In this document: piece by piece, positions 15,291-26,674 of the stretch
Layout of the letters: each line of letters starts with the position of its first letter
Position numbering within the stretch: the first letter of the stretch is position 1
NCBI GenBank assembly: GCA_015075165.1
Contig: JABTUY010000001.1
Span: 372,001 to 436,000, forward strand
Reading direction: 5' to 3'
DNA length: 64,000 nt
From: Ideonella sp.
GTDB lineage: Bacteria > Pseudomonadota > Gammaproteobacteria > Burkholderiales > Burkholderiaceae_C
Position numbers and translations under genes: made by a program
The notes under the pieces: generated by a model
What the model was told of the DNA's origin: nothing
The model's input: the letters and a program-made list of their open reading frames with translations, nothing else
The model's database searches: none

Positions 15291-15422
15291 GATCGTCAGC
15301 GGACCGTCAAACGACGACCTGCAGGCACTGGCGGGGTTCGCAGGCAATGGATCCTCCCGATCGGACGGGCGAGGTGCCGCCAAGAATATAAGCAAAGACG
15401 CATGTAGGCGCGCCTTCGTCGG

Positions 15423-15776
15423 TCAGGACACTCCTGGCGACGGCGGCCGCGAGCGCATCGCCAGCAGCGGCCACGCGTAGGTGAAGGCCACCACGGCGGC
15501 ACCGCAGGCGATCGCCAGCAGATTGCCCCAGTCGACCCAGTAGCCCATCGCGCCGAGTGACGAACCGACCAGCGAGGGCACGACCAGAAAGGCCGCCGCG
15601 CCGGCGATGGCACCCAGCAGCAGGCTGCCGGGCAGCGCCGCGCGCCAGTCGGCCTGTGCATGGCGCCAGGCCATCGCGGCGATGACCACCCAGATCGCGG
15701 CAGCGCCGGCCAGCAGCGGCCAGATGCCCAGCGCGATCTCCCAGACGATGTTCAGCACGAGCCAGATTTCGTACAC
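15423..15776 (-). CDS. Small integral membrane protein, partner of the SQR-like gene
   Basis: A 117-residue protein starting at a GTG preceded by GAGGAG. It has about four hydrophobic helices (VLNIVWEIALGIWPLLAGAA, LPGSLLLGAIAGAAAFLVVP, ...) and a polar C-terminal tail. I recognise no named domain. It starts 14 bases after the stop of the flavoprotein gene, so the two form an operon. A role as membrane partner or quinone-side anchor of that enzyme is inference. A final segment with Arg and Pro follows the last helix. Confidence 0.75.
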   Translation of the reverse strand: MYEIWLVLNIVWEIALGIWPLLAGAAAIWVVIAAMAWRHAQADWRAALPGSLLLGAIAGAAAFLVVPSLVGSSLGAMGYWVDWGNLLAIACGAAVVAFTYAWPLLAMRSRPPSPGVS

Positions 15777-15790
15777 GCGTGTCTCCTCGT

Positions 15791-17089
15791 TCAAACCCTG
15801 CCCTTGAGGACTGCGAGGTACGCGGGCTTGAGCATGCGCACCTTCATCAGCCAGGCGAAGAAGCTCTCCTGCAGCGGCTCGATCATCGGCAGCGAGGGCG
15901 TCAGCCGGCCTTCGTAGTCGAACTCGATCAGCATCGCCGAGCCTTCGCGGGTGATCAGCGGGCAGGAGGTGTAGCCGTCGAAGCGCTGGTCGAGGGCCCG
16001 ACCGGCGATCAGCTGCACCAAGTGGTGCGCGACGACCGGCGCGCTCTTCTTCACCGTGGCCGCGGTCTTGCCGCGCGGCGTGCCGTTGACGTCGCCGATG
16101 CCGAACACGTTCGGGAAGCGGCGGTGCTGCAGCGTGTCCTTGTCCACCTCGAGCCAGCCGCCGGCCGCGAACGGCCCTTCCTTCCATGCCAGTTCGCTCG
16201 CCTTCACCGCGTCGGGCGCACGCATCGGCGGCACCACGTGCAGGAAGTCGTAGCCGCGCTCGACCTTCTCGCCCTCGGGCGTCACGAAGGTGGCGCGGCG
16301 GCCACCGATGTCGACCGCGGCGAGCTTGTGCGTGAACTCCACGTCGATGCCCAGTGTCTTCCAGCGCGCCAGCACGTTGTCGTTGACCACGGGCACACCG
16401 AACACGTTGCCGAGCGCGGACATGAATTGCACCCTGGCCCGGCCCAGCGTGCCGGCCTGCCGCAGCCGGTCGCGCAGCATGAAGGTCATCTTCAGCGGTG
16501 CGCCGGCGCACTTCAAAGGCGTTGCCGGCAACGTCATGATGGCCTCGCCGCCGCGCTGCGCGAACGCCTGCATCGCCGTCCAGGTCGCCTGCGCGGCCTG
16601 CGGGCCGGGATAGACGCAGGCCAGGCCGTTGCGGCCGATCGCCGCGATCTCCATTCCCGCGATCTGCGCGAAGTCGAGATGCAACCCGGTGGCCACCACC
16701 AGGTAGTCGTAGCGGATCCGCTGGCCGCCGGCGGTGGTCACGGTGTTGGCCGCAGGATCGAAGGCGGCGACCATGTCCTTCACCCACTCGACGCCTTCGG
16801 GTTGGAAGTCGGCATTGCGATCACGCACCTTGGACACCGGCCAGACGCCGCTGGCCACCAGCGTGTAGCCCGGCTGATAGTTGTGCTCCTCCTTGCGGTC
16901 GACGATGGTGATGCGCGCACCATCGAGCATCTTCGCCAGGCGGCTGGCCACCGCGATGCCGCCGAGACCGCTGCCCGCGATCACGATGTGCGCGCTGGTC
17001 TTGTAGGCGGCCGCGGCCGGAGCAGTTGGCAGCAGCGGTGCGAGCGCTGCGGTGCCGAGCAAGGCCCGGCGGGATGTCGAGTGCTTCAT
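15791..17089 (-). CDS. TAT-exported FAD-dependent oxidoreductase, sulfide:quinone oxidoreductase-like
   Basis: A 432-residue flavoprotein. A twin-arginine signal (TSRRALLGTAALAPLL) is followed by an FAD-binding GxGxxG motif (IVIAGSGLGGIAVASRLA), YQPGYTLVASGVW, a second dinucleotide domain, and FGIGDVNGTPRGKTAATVK near the C-terminus. These features, with conserved cysteines in ACVYPGP and LKCAGAPLK, match sulfide:quinone oxidoreductases, which pass electrons from sulfide to quinone. A TAT signal implies export with the FAD already bound. The start at 17089 has GAGGAAG upstream. It is co-transcribed with a small membrane protein gene. A role in sulfide use or detoxification fits, but related enzymes act on other sulfur compounds. 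Confidence 0.88.
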   Translation of the reverse strand: MKHSTSRRALLGTAALAPLLPTAPAAAAYKTSAHIVIAGSGLGGIAVASRLAKMLDGARITIVDRKEEHNYQPGYTLVASGVWPVSKVRDRNADFQPEGVEWVKDMVAAFDPAANTVTTAGGQRIRYDYLVVATGLHLDFAQIAGMEIAAIGRNGLACVYPGPQAAQATWTAMQAFAQRGGEAIMTLPATPLKCAGAPLKMTFMLRDRLRQAGTLGRARVQFMSALGNVFGVPVVNDNVLARWKTLGIDVEFTHKLAAVDIGGRRATFVTPEGEKVERGYDFLHVVPPMRAPDAVKASELAWKEGPFAAGGWLEVDKDTLQHRRFPNVFGIGDVNGTPRGKTAATVKKSAPVVAHHLVQLIAGRALDQRFDGYTSCPLITREGSAMLIEFDYEGRLTPSLPMIEPLQESFFAWLMKVRMLKPAYLAVLKGRV

Positions 17090-17304
17090 GGCATGCTTCC
17101 TCGTGGACTCCCGATGGTCGTGACGGCGTCCATCACTGTGCGGGTTGGTGGGGTGCTCGGCGTGATGTGGCTCAATCGTCGGCGCGGTGGGGCCACGCGT
17201 CGGCCACCCAGGTTGCACCGGCACCCGCTGCCGGTCGCGCGCGCGATCGCGGCCCTGCATCGGCGGGCAGGAGCGGCTGGCATGAACCGTCACCGTGCCG
17301 CCGC

Positions 17305-18636
17305 TCACTTGGCGAGCAGGGCGTCGATCGTCGCCACGTCGCCGGCCGCGAGGCGCCCCGCGGTCGCGGCGAGGCGCAGATTCGCCAGCAGCACCTCGTA
17401 GCGCGCGCGGGCGAGGTCGCGCCGAGTCTGGAACAGCTGGCTTTGCGCGTTGAGCACGTCGAGGTTGACGCGCACCCCGACGCGATAGCCGACCTGCGTG
17501 GCTTCGAGCGCAAGCTGGCTCGACACCTCGGCAGCTTCCAGCGCGCGCGCCTGCGCCGTGCCCGACTGCAGCGCCAGATAGGCCGTGCGCGCCGACTGCG
17601 CGGCCGCACGCCGGGCGCCGTCGAGGTCGTTGCGCGCGCGCTCCTCGAGCGCCAGCGTTTCCTTCACGCGGTTCTGGATCGAGTGCCCCGCGTACAGCGG
17701 GATCGAAAGCTGCACTCCGATCGCCGCCGAGCGCGCGGTTCCGGGCACCGAGCTTGCATTGCGGCTGCTGCCGACGCTGCCGACCAGGTCGATCGTCGGC
17801 AGGTGCGCGGCGCGCGCCTTGTCGGTCTCCAGCCGCGCGATGTCCAGGGCCAGGGCCGCCTTGCGCACGCTGGGATGCTGCGCCTCAGCTTCGGACGCCC
17901 AGCGCTGGGCGGCCCCGGCCGGCGGCTGCGGCAGCACGACTGGCGTGGCCAGCGGGCGGGGTTGCACCTGCGCGCGGCCGACCACCTGCTCGAGCGCCAC
18001 CTGCTTGGTGCGCAGGTCGTTCTCGGCCGCGATCTCTTGCGCCGCGGCGAGGTCGAAGCGGGCCTGCGCCTCGCGGGTGTCGGTCACGGTCGTGGTGCCG
18101 AGCTCGAAGTTGCGCTTCGCTGCGGCCAGCTGTTCGGTGATGGCCTGCTTGCCGGCGCGCGCAGTGCGCAGGTTGTCCTCCGCCGCGAGCACGTCGAAGT
18201 AGGCCTGCGACAGGCGCAGGATCAGGTCCTGCTCGGCCAGCGCGAGACCGGCCACCGCTACCTCGAGCGACCGGCCGGCCTGGCCGATGGCGGCGTCGTT
18301 GGCGCGGTTGAACAGCGGCTGTCGCGCGCTGATGGCCAACGTGGTCGTGTTGAAACCTTCGCTGCCGCCGGCCGGGTTGAGCGGGCTGGCCGGGGCGTCG
18401 ATCTGGTTGCGTGCAGCGTTTGCGGTCAGTGCTGCGGAGGGCCGCCGCAGCGCCAGGCTCTGCGCGGCGCGGTGCTGCGCTGCCTCGGCCTGGGCGCGGG
18501 CGGCCCGCACGACGGTGTCGTGTTCGCGCGCGGCGTCGTACAACGCCTGCAGGCTCTGCGCAGGCGCCGTCGTCGACACGATGGCGGCGGCGGCCACGAC
18601 GATGAGTCGAAGGCTCGTCAGGGATCGGTCGTGCAT
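17305..18636 (-). CDS. TolC-family outer-membrane efflux protein
   Basis: A 443-residue protein with a signal peptide (cut near TAPAQS) and the two-repeat coiled-coil layout of TolC. Family segments are AARQPLFNRANDAAI, LRLSQAYFDVLAAEDNLRTA, RNFELGTTTVTDTREAQARFD and, in the second half, YRVGVRVNLDVLNAQSQLF. TolC proteins form the outer-membrane channel of tripartite exporters and type I secretion. The gene follows the glutamine amidotransferase gene by 16 bases on the minus strand and is close to the HlyD-permease-ATPase genes read in the other direction. These probably work together. Confidence 0.93.
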   Translation of the reverse strand: MHDRSLTSLRLIVVAAAAIVSTTAPAQSLQALYDAAREHDTVVRAARAQAEAAQHRAAQSLALRRPSAALTANAARNQIDAPASPLNPAGGSEGFNTTTLAISARQPLFNRANDAAIGQAGRSLEVAVAGLALAEQDLILRLSQAYFDVLAAEDNLRTARAGKQAITEQLAAAKRNFELGTTTVTDTREAQARFDLAAAQEIAAENDLRTKQVALEQVVGRAQVQPRPLATPVVLPQPPAGAAQRWASEAEAQHPSVRKAALALDIARLETDKARAAHLPTIDLVGSVGSSRNASSVPGTARSAAIGVQLSIPLYAGHSIQNRVKETLALEERARNDLDGARRAAAQSARTAYLALQSGTAQARALEAAEVSSQLALEATQVGYRVGVRVNLDVLNAQSQLFQTRRDLARARYEVLLANLRLAATAGRLAAGDVATIDALLAK

Positions 18637-18652
18637 GGGCAAGTCTCGTGAT

Positions 18653-19447
18653 TCAAGGGCGCAGGCGATGCAACACCTCGCCGCCGGCGATGGCGAGCAC
18701 ATCGCCTTCGCCCAGCGCCTGCCACGGCTCGGCCGACAGCGGCACGCTCGCGACGACGGCAGCCTGCTGGCCGCCGGGCGCGATGCAAAGGTCCGATGCC
18801 TGGAGTCCGTCACAGCGGCGCTCGAGCAGGTGCAGGCCCGGCGGCGCGGGTATCGCGCTGCCCTCGTGCATGCGGCGGTCGGCATGGACATACAGCGCGT
18901 GCCCATCGGCGTAGAGGAAGTTGGCCGGTCCATGCCTGCGCAGATCGGCCGCGAAGTCGGCGACGATCGCGGCGCGGCGCGCGATCTCGCGTCCGTCCTC
19001 ATCCGGCATGGCCCCGACCTGCAACCGCTCCAGCAAGGCACAGAAGGCGATCTCGGAATCGGTGTCGCCGATCGGCGTGAAGCGGCCGTGCAGCGACGAC
19101 CGCGACAGCCCCGGCAGGTGGCCGTTGTGCGCGAAGACATGAGCGACGCCGCCCGCTTCGCGAACGAAGGGTTGGGTGTTGGCCAGGGTGACCTCGCCCA
19201 GCGTCGCGCGCCGGATGTGCGCCAGCGCCAATCCGGTGACAGGCCCCTCGGAGGCCAGCATGCGGGCCAACGCGCTGTCGGATGCCGGCCGCGCTTCGCG
19301 GAACAGCGCGACATCGGCTCCCTGGTAGGCCGCGAAACCCCAGCCGTCGCGCGCGCGGCCCGGCTTGTCGCTGCGCGCCGCCAGACCGGCCAGCGACGCG
19401 GTGACCCGGGTCGGACAGCGCATCGAAAGGGCCAGCAACTCGCACAT
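18653..19447 (-). CDS. Class II glutamine amidotransferase (YafJ-like)
   Basis: A 264-residue protein. Cys2 directly after the start Met (MCELLALS) is the N-terminal nucleophile; the segments SDKPGRARDGWGFAAY, ALAHIRRATLGEVTLANTQPF and FAHNGHLPGL are typical of the stand-alone YafJ/EgtC-type glutaminase domain. Enzymes of this type hydrolyse glutamine or cleave gamma-glutamyl amide bonds. The gene lies first in a two-gene unit with the TolC gene and is divergent from the exporter genes with 123 bases between them. Whether it modifies an exported substrate is unknown. Confidence 0.9.
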   Translation of the reverse strand: MCELLALSMRCPTRVTASLAGLAARSDKPGRARDGWGFAAYQGADVALFREARPASDSALARMLASEGPVTGLALAHIRRATLGEVTLANTQPFVREAGGVAHVFAHNGHLPGLSRSSLHGRFTPIGDTDSEIAFCALLERLQVGAMPDEDGREIARRAAIVADFAADLRRHGPANFLYADGHALYVHADRRMHEGSAIPAPPGLHLLERRCDGLQASDLCIAPGGQQAAVVASVPLSAEPWQALGEGDVLAIAGGEVLHRLRP

Positions 19448-19570
19448 GATGGACGGCGAGCCTAGCGACGGGGCGGCGACGGCTCAGCCACTTCGGTTGC
19501 AGACGCCGCTCGCGGCCGGCGCCAACATCCTCACGCCACAATCTGCCCCTGCCAGTCCGAGCCTCCTGCC

Positions 19571-20731
19571 ATGGCCAAGAACAAGCACAAGCGCACGCTG
19601 ATCGCTCTGGCCGTGCTCCTTGTCGTCGCCGCGATCGCCGGCATGGCTTGGCTGCGCTTCGGGCGCGCCGTCAGCGTGCCGGTCGCGCAGGCCGTGCAAG
19701 CCAGCGTGCCGCAGTCGGTGGTCGGCCCCGGCACCGTGCAGGCGCGCATTCCGGTGACGGTGGCGGCGCGCATCACGGCCGGCGTGCGCGAGGTGCATGC
19801 CGATGTCGGCGACACCGTCAAGCGCGGCCAGTCGCTGGCGCTGCTCGACGACCGCGACCTGGCGGCGCGCCGCGCTGTCGTGGGCGGCCAGCAGGCGGCG
19901 CTGGCGCGCAATCTCGACGCCGCGCGCGCCGCAACGGCCAAGGCCGAGGCCGAACTCGGGTTGGCACGCAGCAAGCAGCAGCGCGATGCGAAGTTGCTGG
20001 CGAGCGGCTTCGTATCCCAGGCCGTCGTCGACGCCTCGGACGCGGCGCTGCGAGCGGCCGCCGCCAACCTGGACAACCTGCGCGCGGCGCAGGCCGCGCG
20101 CGAGGCCGATCTGGCGACGCTCGGGCAGGAGGGGCGCTATTCGGAAGCGGTGCTGTCGTACAGCCGTATCGTGGCGCCGATGGACGGCATCATCATTGCG
20201 CGGCTGGCGGAGGTGGGCAACACGGCCACCCCCGGTGCGGCGCTGTTCCGCATGGTCGATCCGGCCTCGCTGTGGGTGGCGGCACGGATCGACGAATCGG
20301 TGCTGTCCCGTGTGCAGATCGGCCAGGCGGCCAGCATCCGGCTGCGCACCGGCGAGGTCATGCCCGGCAAGGTGGCGCGCATCGCCCGCCAGTCCGATGC
20401 CGCGACGCGCGAGATCGAGGTCGATGTCGCGTTCGACCGGGCGCCGGCGCATTTCGCGATCGACCAGGAGGCCGAGGTGTCGATCGCGGTCGGCGACGCC
20501 ACAGGCATCGTGGTGCCGGCGAGCGCGCTGCTGCGCGACCGCGACGGGCGCCCCGGCGCACTGGTCGTGCATGACGGGCGTGCGCGCTTCCGTGCGCTGC
20601 GCACCGGCGCGTCCGACGGCGGGCGCGTGCTGGTGCTTTCGGGTCTGAGCGCCGGCGAGTCCGTCGTCGTGCAGCCGGACGGCGTGCGCGACGGGATGCG
20701 GGTGAGCCCGGCCGAAGCGCCGGCGCGTTGA
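19571..20731 (+). CDS. HlyD-family periplasmic adaptor subunit
   Basis: A 386-residue adaptor. An N-terminal anchor helix (LIALAVLLVVAAIAGMAWL) is followed by a lipoyl half (GVREVHADVGDTVKRGQSLALLDDRD), a coiled-coil hairpin rich in Ala, Lys and Arg, the second lipoyl half (SRIVAPMDGIIIARLAEVGNT) and a beta-barrel domain. Such adaptors join an inner-membrane ABC exporter to a TolC channel. It is the first gene of the unit adaptor - permease - ATPase (DevBCA-like), with the TolC gene divergent. Confidence 0.92.
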   Translation: MAKNKHKRTLIALAVLLVVAAIAGMAWLRFGRAVSVPVAQAVQASVPQSVVGPGTVQARIPVTVAARITAGVREVHADVGDTVKRGQSLALLDDRDLAARRAVVGGQQAALARNLDAARAATAKAEAELGLARSKQQRDAKLLASGFVSQAVVDASDAALRAAAANLDNLRAAQAAREADLATLGQEGRYSEAVLSYSRIVAPMDGIIIARLAEVGNTATPGAALFRMVDPASLWVAARIDESVLSRVQIGQAASIRLRTGEVMPGKVARIARQSDAATREIEVDVAFDRAPAHFAIDQEAEVSIAVGDATGIVVPASALLRDRDGRPGALVVHDGRARFRALRTGASDGGRVLVLSGLSAGESVVVQPDGVRDGMRVSPAEAPAR

Positions 20732-20753
20732 TCGACCCGGACCGGCCACGCGC

Positions 20754-21947
20754 ATGGACCTCGCGCTGAAGGACATCCGGCGCCACGTCGGCAAGTTCGT
20801 CGCCACCATCGTCGGCGTGGCGATGCTGCTGGCCATCGTGCTGGTGATGAACGGCATCTACCAGGGCAACATCGCCGACGGCGTCTGGCTGATCGACCAC
20901 ACCGAGGCCGACCTGTGGGTGGTCGAGCGCGGCCGCGGCGGCCCGTTCAACGAGAGTTCGCGCATCCCGCTGGACAGCTACCGCAGCGTGGCCGCGACGC
21001 CGGGTGTGCGCAAGGCCAGTCCGCTGGTCATTTACGCGGCGCAGCGCGAGGTGGCCGGCCGCGAGCAGCAGTTCACCGTGATCGGCTTCGACGTCTTCGG
21101 CGGCCTCGGCGGGCCGCGCGGCATCGTGCGCGGCCGCGGCATCGAGGCGCCGCACTACGAAATCGTGGCCGACCACAAGCTCGGCCTCGCGCTCGGCGAC
21201 CGCGTGGCGCTGGCCACGCACGAGTACACCGTGGTCGGCATCACGCAGGGCGCCGTCGATTCGGGCGGCAACCCGCTCGTCTATCTGTCGCTGCCCGATG
21301 CGCAGGAGGTGCAGTACCAGCAGGACAACCGCGCGCTGACCGCGGCACGTGCGGCCAGCCTGAAGCGGCTGGAGCGCGCCGGCTTCGCGGGCGATCAGGC
21401 CGAGCGGCTGCTGCCGCTGCTGAGCACCAGCGGCGACACCGTCAATGCGGTCCTGGTGCGCCTGACCCCAGGCGCCGACGGCGCGCAGGTGGCACAACAC
21501 ATCCGCGACTGGCTGTACTTCAACGTCTACACCACGGCCGACGAACGCAAGCTGATGCTCGAGGGGCGGCTGGCCAAGATGTCGGCGGTGCTGGGGCTGT
21601 TTCGTGCGCTGCTGGTGCTCGTCTCGATCGTCATCATCGCGCTCATCATCTACGTGCTGACGATCGAGAAGATCAAGTCGATCGCCACGCTGAAGCTCGT
21701 GGGCGCGCCCAACTGGGTCATCGTGCGCCTGATCCTGGAGCAGTCCCTGGCGCTGACACTGGCGAGCTTCGCCGTCGCCTACGGCCTGCGCGAGCTGATC
21801 GTGCCGGGCTTTCCGCGCACGCTGACCTTTCTGCCGCAGGAGACCACGGTCACCTTCGCGGTGATGCTGGCCGGCGGCGTGCTCGCCAGCCTGATGGCGA
21901 TCTGGCATGCGCTGCGCACGCCGCCGCAATTGGCGCTGGGGGGTTGA
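20754..21947 (+). CDS. ABC exporter permease (DevC/MacB-like, FtsX domain)
   Basis: A 397-residue inner-membrane protein. One N-terminal helix (VATIVGVAMLLAIVLVMNGI) is followed by a large periplasmic domain (about residues 45-265) and three C-terminal helices of the FtsX domain (LFRALLVLVSIVIIALIIYV, ...), with the coupling segment IEKIKSIATLKLVGAPNW. This is the MacB/DevC layout, in which ATP hydrolysis moves the periplasmic part without moving substrate through the membrane. It is linked to the HlyD gene by 22 bases and to the ATPase by a repeat element. Confidence 0.92.
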   Translation: MDLALKDIRRHVGKFVATIVGVAMLLAIVLVMNGIYQGNIADGVWLIDHTEADLWVVERGRGGPFNESSRIPLDSYRSVAATPGVRKASPLVIYAAQREVAGREQQFTVIGFDVFGGLGGPRGIVRGRGIEAPHYEIVADHKLGLALGDRVALATHEYTVVGITQGAVDSGGNPLVYLSLPDAQEVQYQQDNRALTAARAASLKRLERAGFAGDQAERLLPLLSTSGDTVNAVLVRLTPGADGAQVAQHIRDWLYFNVYTTADERKLMLEGRLAKMSAVLGLFRALLVLVSIVIIALIIYVLTIEKIKSIATLKLVGAPNWVIVRLILEQSLALTLASFAVAYGLRELIVPGFPRTLTFLPQETTVTFAVMLAGGVLASLMAIWHALRTPPQLALGG

Positions 21948-21954
21948 ATTGAAA

Positions 21955-22027
21955 CCCCCGCGCTCGCATTCGCTCGCTGCCCCCCGAGGGGGCGCTCAGT
22001 GCCTTCGGGCGGCCGGACGGCACTGAG
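21955..22027. repeat. Palindromic intergenic repeat ending at the ATPase start codon
   Basis: The 80-base gap between permease and ATPase holds a GC-rich palindromic block: a GCTCGCATTCGCTCGC stretch, then GCCCCCCGAGGGGGC (21979-21993), then a 9-bp stem CTCAGTGCC (21995-22003) pairing with GGCACTGAG (22019-22027). The last arm touches the ATG at 22028. Very similar blocks occur between genes in many Burkholderiales. The hairpin covers the place where a ribosome site would be. Confidence 0.75.
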
Positions 22028-24960
<2,933 letters not shown>

Positions 24961-25218
24961 CTACGGCGCCGCTCTTCGCGTGACCAATCGGTTGTCTCGA
25001 ACAAGCCGATAGCACGCGCCCGCCGAGGCTACCCTGTGCAGCGGCCGAGCGGATAATCTGCGCATGCTTCCGCCAGCCGTCCTGCCCCGCATGCATCGAC
25101 CGCCGCGAAGACTTTCGATACACCGGCTCGGCGCCGTCGTCCCGCGGGCGCGCGATCGGGGTTCGGACGACTGCGGCACCCGCGCGTTCGAAGCCCTGCG
25201 GGCCGGGCGGAGGTAGCC

Positions 25219-25893
25219 GTGCAGTCGGACGAGACGCATTCGACGAGGCAGGCGCTGCTGGAGCGCTTTCCGGTCTTCGCGAAGGTGCCGGCGTCGCTGC
25301 TCGAGCAGGTGCTGGCGACGACGCCACCACGCAGCGTGCGTGCAGGATCGCTGCTGTTCGATCGGAACATGCCTTGCGAGGGTTTCCCGCTGTTGCTCGA
25401 GGGCAGCGTCCGGGTCAGTTCGTCGTCGGGGGCGGGGCGCGAGATCGTGCTGTACCGGGTGACGCCCGGTGAAGGCTGCATCCTGTCGGGAGGCTGTCTG
25501 CTCGGGCAGTCGGACTACACCGCCAGGGGCGTGGCCGAGACCGACGTGATCGTGATGAAGATCGCGCCGGCGCTGTTCAACGAGCTGATGCTGCACGCCG
25601 ACGCGTTCCGGCGCTTCGTCTTCGACATGTACGGCACGCGCCTGGCCGAGGTGATGGAGGTGGTCGAGGAAGTGGCGTTTCGCAAGCTCGACACGCGCCT
25701 GGCGCGCCTGCTGCTGCAGCGTGGGCCTCTCGTCGCGGCGACCCACCAGGCCATCGCCGATGACCTCGGCAGCGTGCGCGTGTTCGTCAGCCGGCTGCTG
25801 CGCAGCTTCGAGGAGCGCGGCTGGGTTCGCCTGGAGCGCGAGCGCGTGGAGGTTGTCGATCCGCGCGGGCTCGCCGCGTTCAGCAGGGAGTGA
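25219..25893 (+). CDS. Crp/Fnr family transcriptional regulator
   Basis: A 224-residue regulator starting at a GTG. Residues 15-130 form a cyclic-nucleotide-type sensor domain (AGSLLFDRNMPCEGFPLLLEG, a GREIVLYRVTPGEGCILSGG segment) without the arginine that binds cyclic nucleotides. A long dimer helix leads to a winged helix (THQAIADDLGSVRVFVSRLLRSF). In most relatives the recognition helix reads VREVVSR; here the Glu is Val (VRVFVSR). The ligand is unknown. It is divergent from katG and is followed by the DUF302 gene; control of either is possible. Confidence 0.9.
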   Translation: MQSDETHSTRQALLERFPVFAKVPASLLEQVLATTPPRSVRAGSLLFDRNMPCEGFPLLLEGSVRVSSSSGAGREIVLYRVTPGEGCILSGGCLLGQSDYTARGVAETDVIVMKIAPALFNELMLHADAFRRFVFDMYGTRLAEVMEVVEEVAFRKLDTRLARLLLQRGPLVAATHQAIADDLGSVRVFVSRLLRSFEERGWVRLERERVEVVDPRGLAAFSRE

Positions 25894-26044
25894 GGCGGTC
25901 GCCGCCGGCGCCCGGCGGTCGACGCGAGCGAGCCCGACCCTCGGTCTTCGAACGGGCCGGACGAATCCGGCTCTGCAACCCCGGTTGCGGACACGGCTTC
26001 ACGCCTGCCGAATACTCCAGCGTCACCCACCAGTCGGAGTCCAC

Positions 26045-26128
26045 ATGACCCAATCGAATTCGTTCGCAGCACTCGAGGCGCTGCCGCTTGCGCGTCGGAT
26101 CCCCACCGTCGCCGGAGGTCGGCGATGA
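26045..26128 (+). CDS. Possible 27-residue leader peptide before DUF302
   Basis: An open frame MTQSNSFAALEALPLARRI ending AGGRR overlaps the DUF302 start by 4 bases (ATGA). The sequence does not resemble a known protein. It might be a leader that couples translation, or a chance frame in the gap 25894-26124, which otherwise contains no gene that I see. Confidence 0.25.
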   Translation: MTQSNSFAALEALPLARRIPTVAGGRR

Positions 26129-26517
26129 ACTTCGGATTCCACGTCACCATCGAGGGCTCGTTCGACGCCGCCGTCCAACGGGTGAGCGAGGCCCTCAAGG
26201 CTGAAGGGTTCGGCATCCTCTCCGACATCGACATCCGCAAGGCGATGAAGGAAAAGCTCGACAAGGACGTCCCGTCGCACCGGATCCTCGGCGCCTGCAA
26301 CCCGCCGCTGGCGTATCGCGCGCTGCAGTCGGAGCCCGACATCGACCTGCTGCTGCCGTGCAACGTGACGGTGCGGCAAGCCGAGGACGGCTCGATCGTC
26401 GTCGGCTTCCTCGATCCGGACATGATGGCGCAGCTGACGGGCAACCCGGCTGTCCACGAGGTGGCGCGCGACGCTGCGGCTCGTCTGCGTCGCGTGCGCG
26501 ATGCACTGGGCGCGTGA
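26125..26517 (+). CDS. DUF302 protein
   Basis: A 130-residue protein that is all DUF302: FHVTIEGSFDAAVQRVSEAL, KAEGFGILSDIDIRKAMKEK, HRILGACNPPLAYRALQ and LLLPCNVTVRQAEDG. The GACNP and LLPCNV words with a conserved cysteine each are typical. The family is found in stress and sulfur or metal contexts, but its reaction is unknown. A GGAGG ribosome site precedes the ATG. It is downstream of the Crp-type regulator, separated by 231 bases. Confidence 0.9.
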   Translation: MNFGFHVTIEGSFDAAVQRVSEALKAEGFGILSDIDIRKAMKEKLDKDVPSHRILGACNPPLAYRALQSEPDIDLLLPCNVTVRQAEDGSIVVGFLDPDMMAQLTGNPAVHEVARDAAARLRRVRDALGA

Positions 26518-26674
26518 GCTGCAACGCCCGCGGGGTCGAGCGGCACGCCGGGGCAGCGGGCTGTCGCGCCTGAGTCACCGTCGGACCAGGCTCGCCGGCG
26601 CTCACGGAAGCGCCGGGCCTTCGGCGTTGGCAGGCTCACGCAGGGCGCGCAGCGCCCATCACCGCATCATTTAT

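Noticed and set aside
17026-18651. 541-codon open frame on the plus strand
   Set aside because: Antisense to the TolC-family gene, with no recognisable domain.
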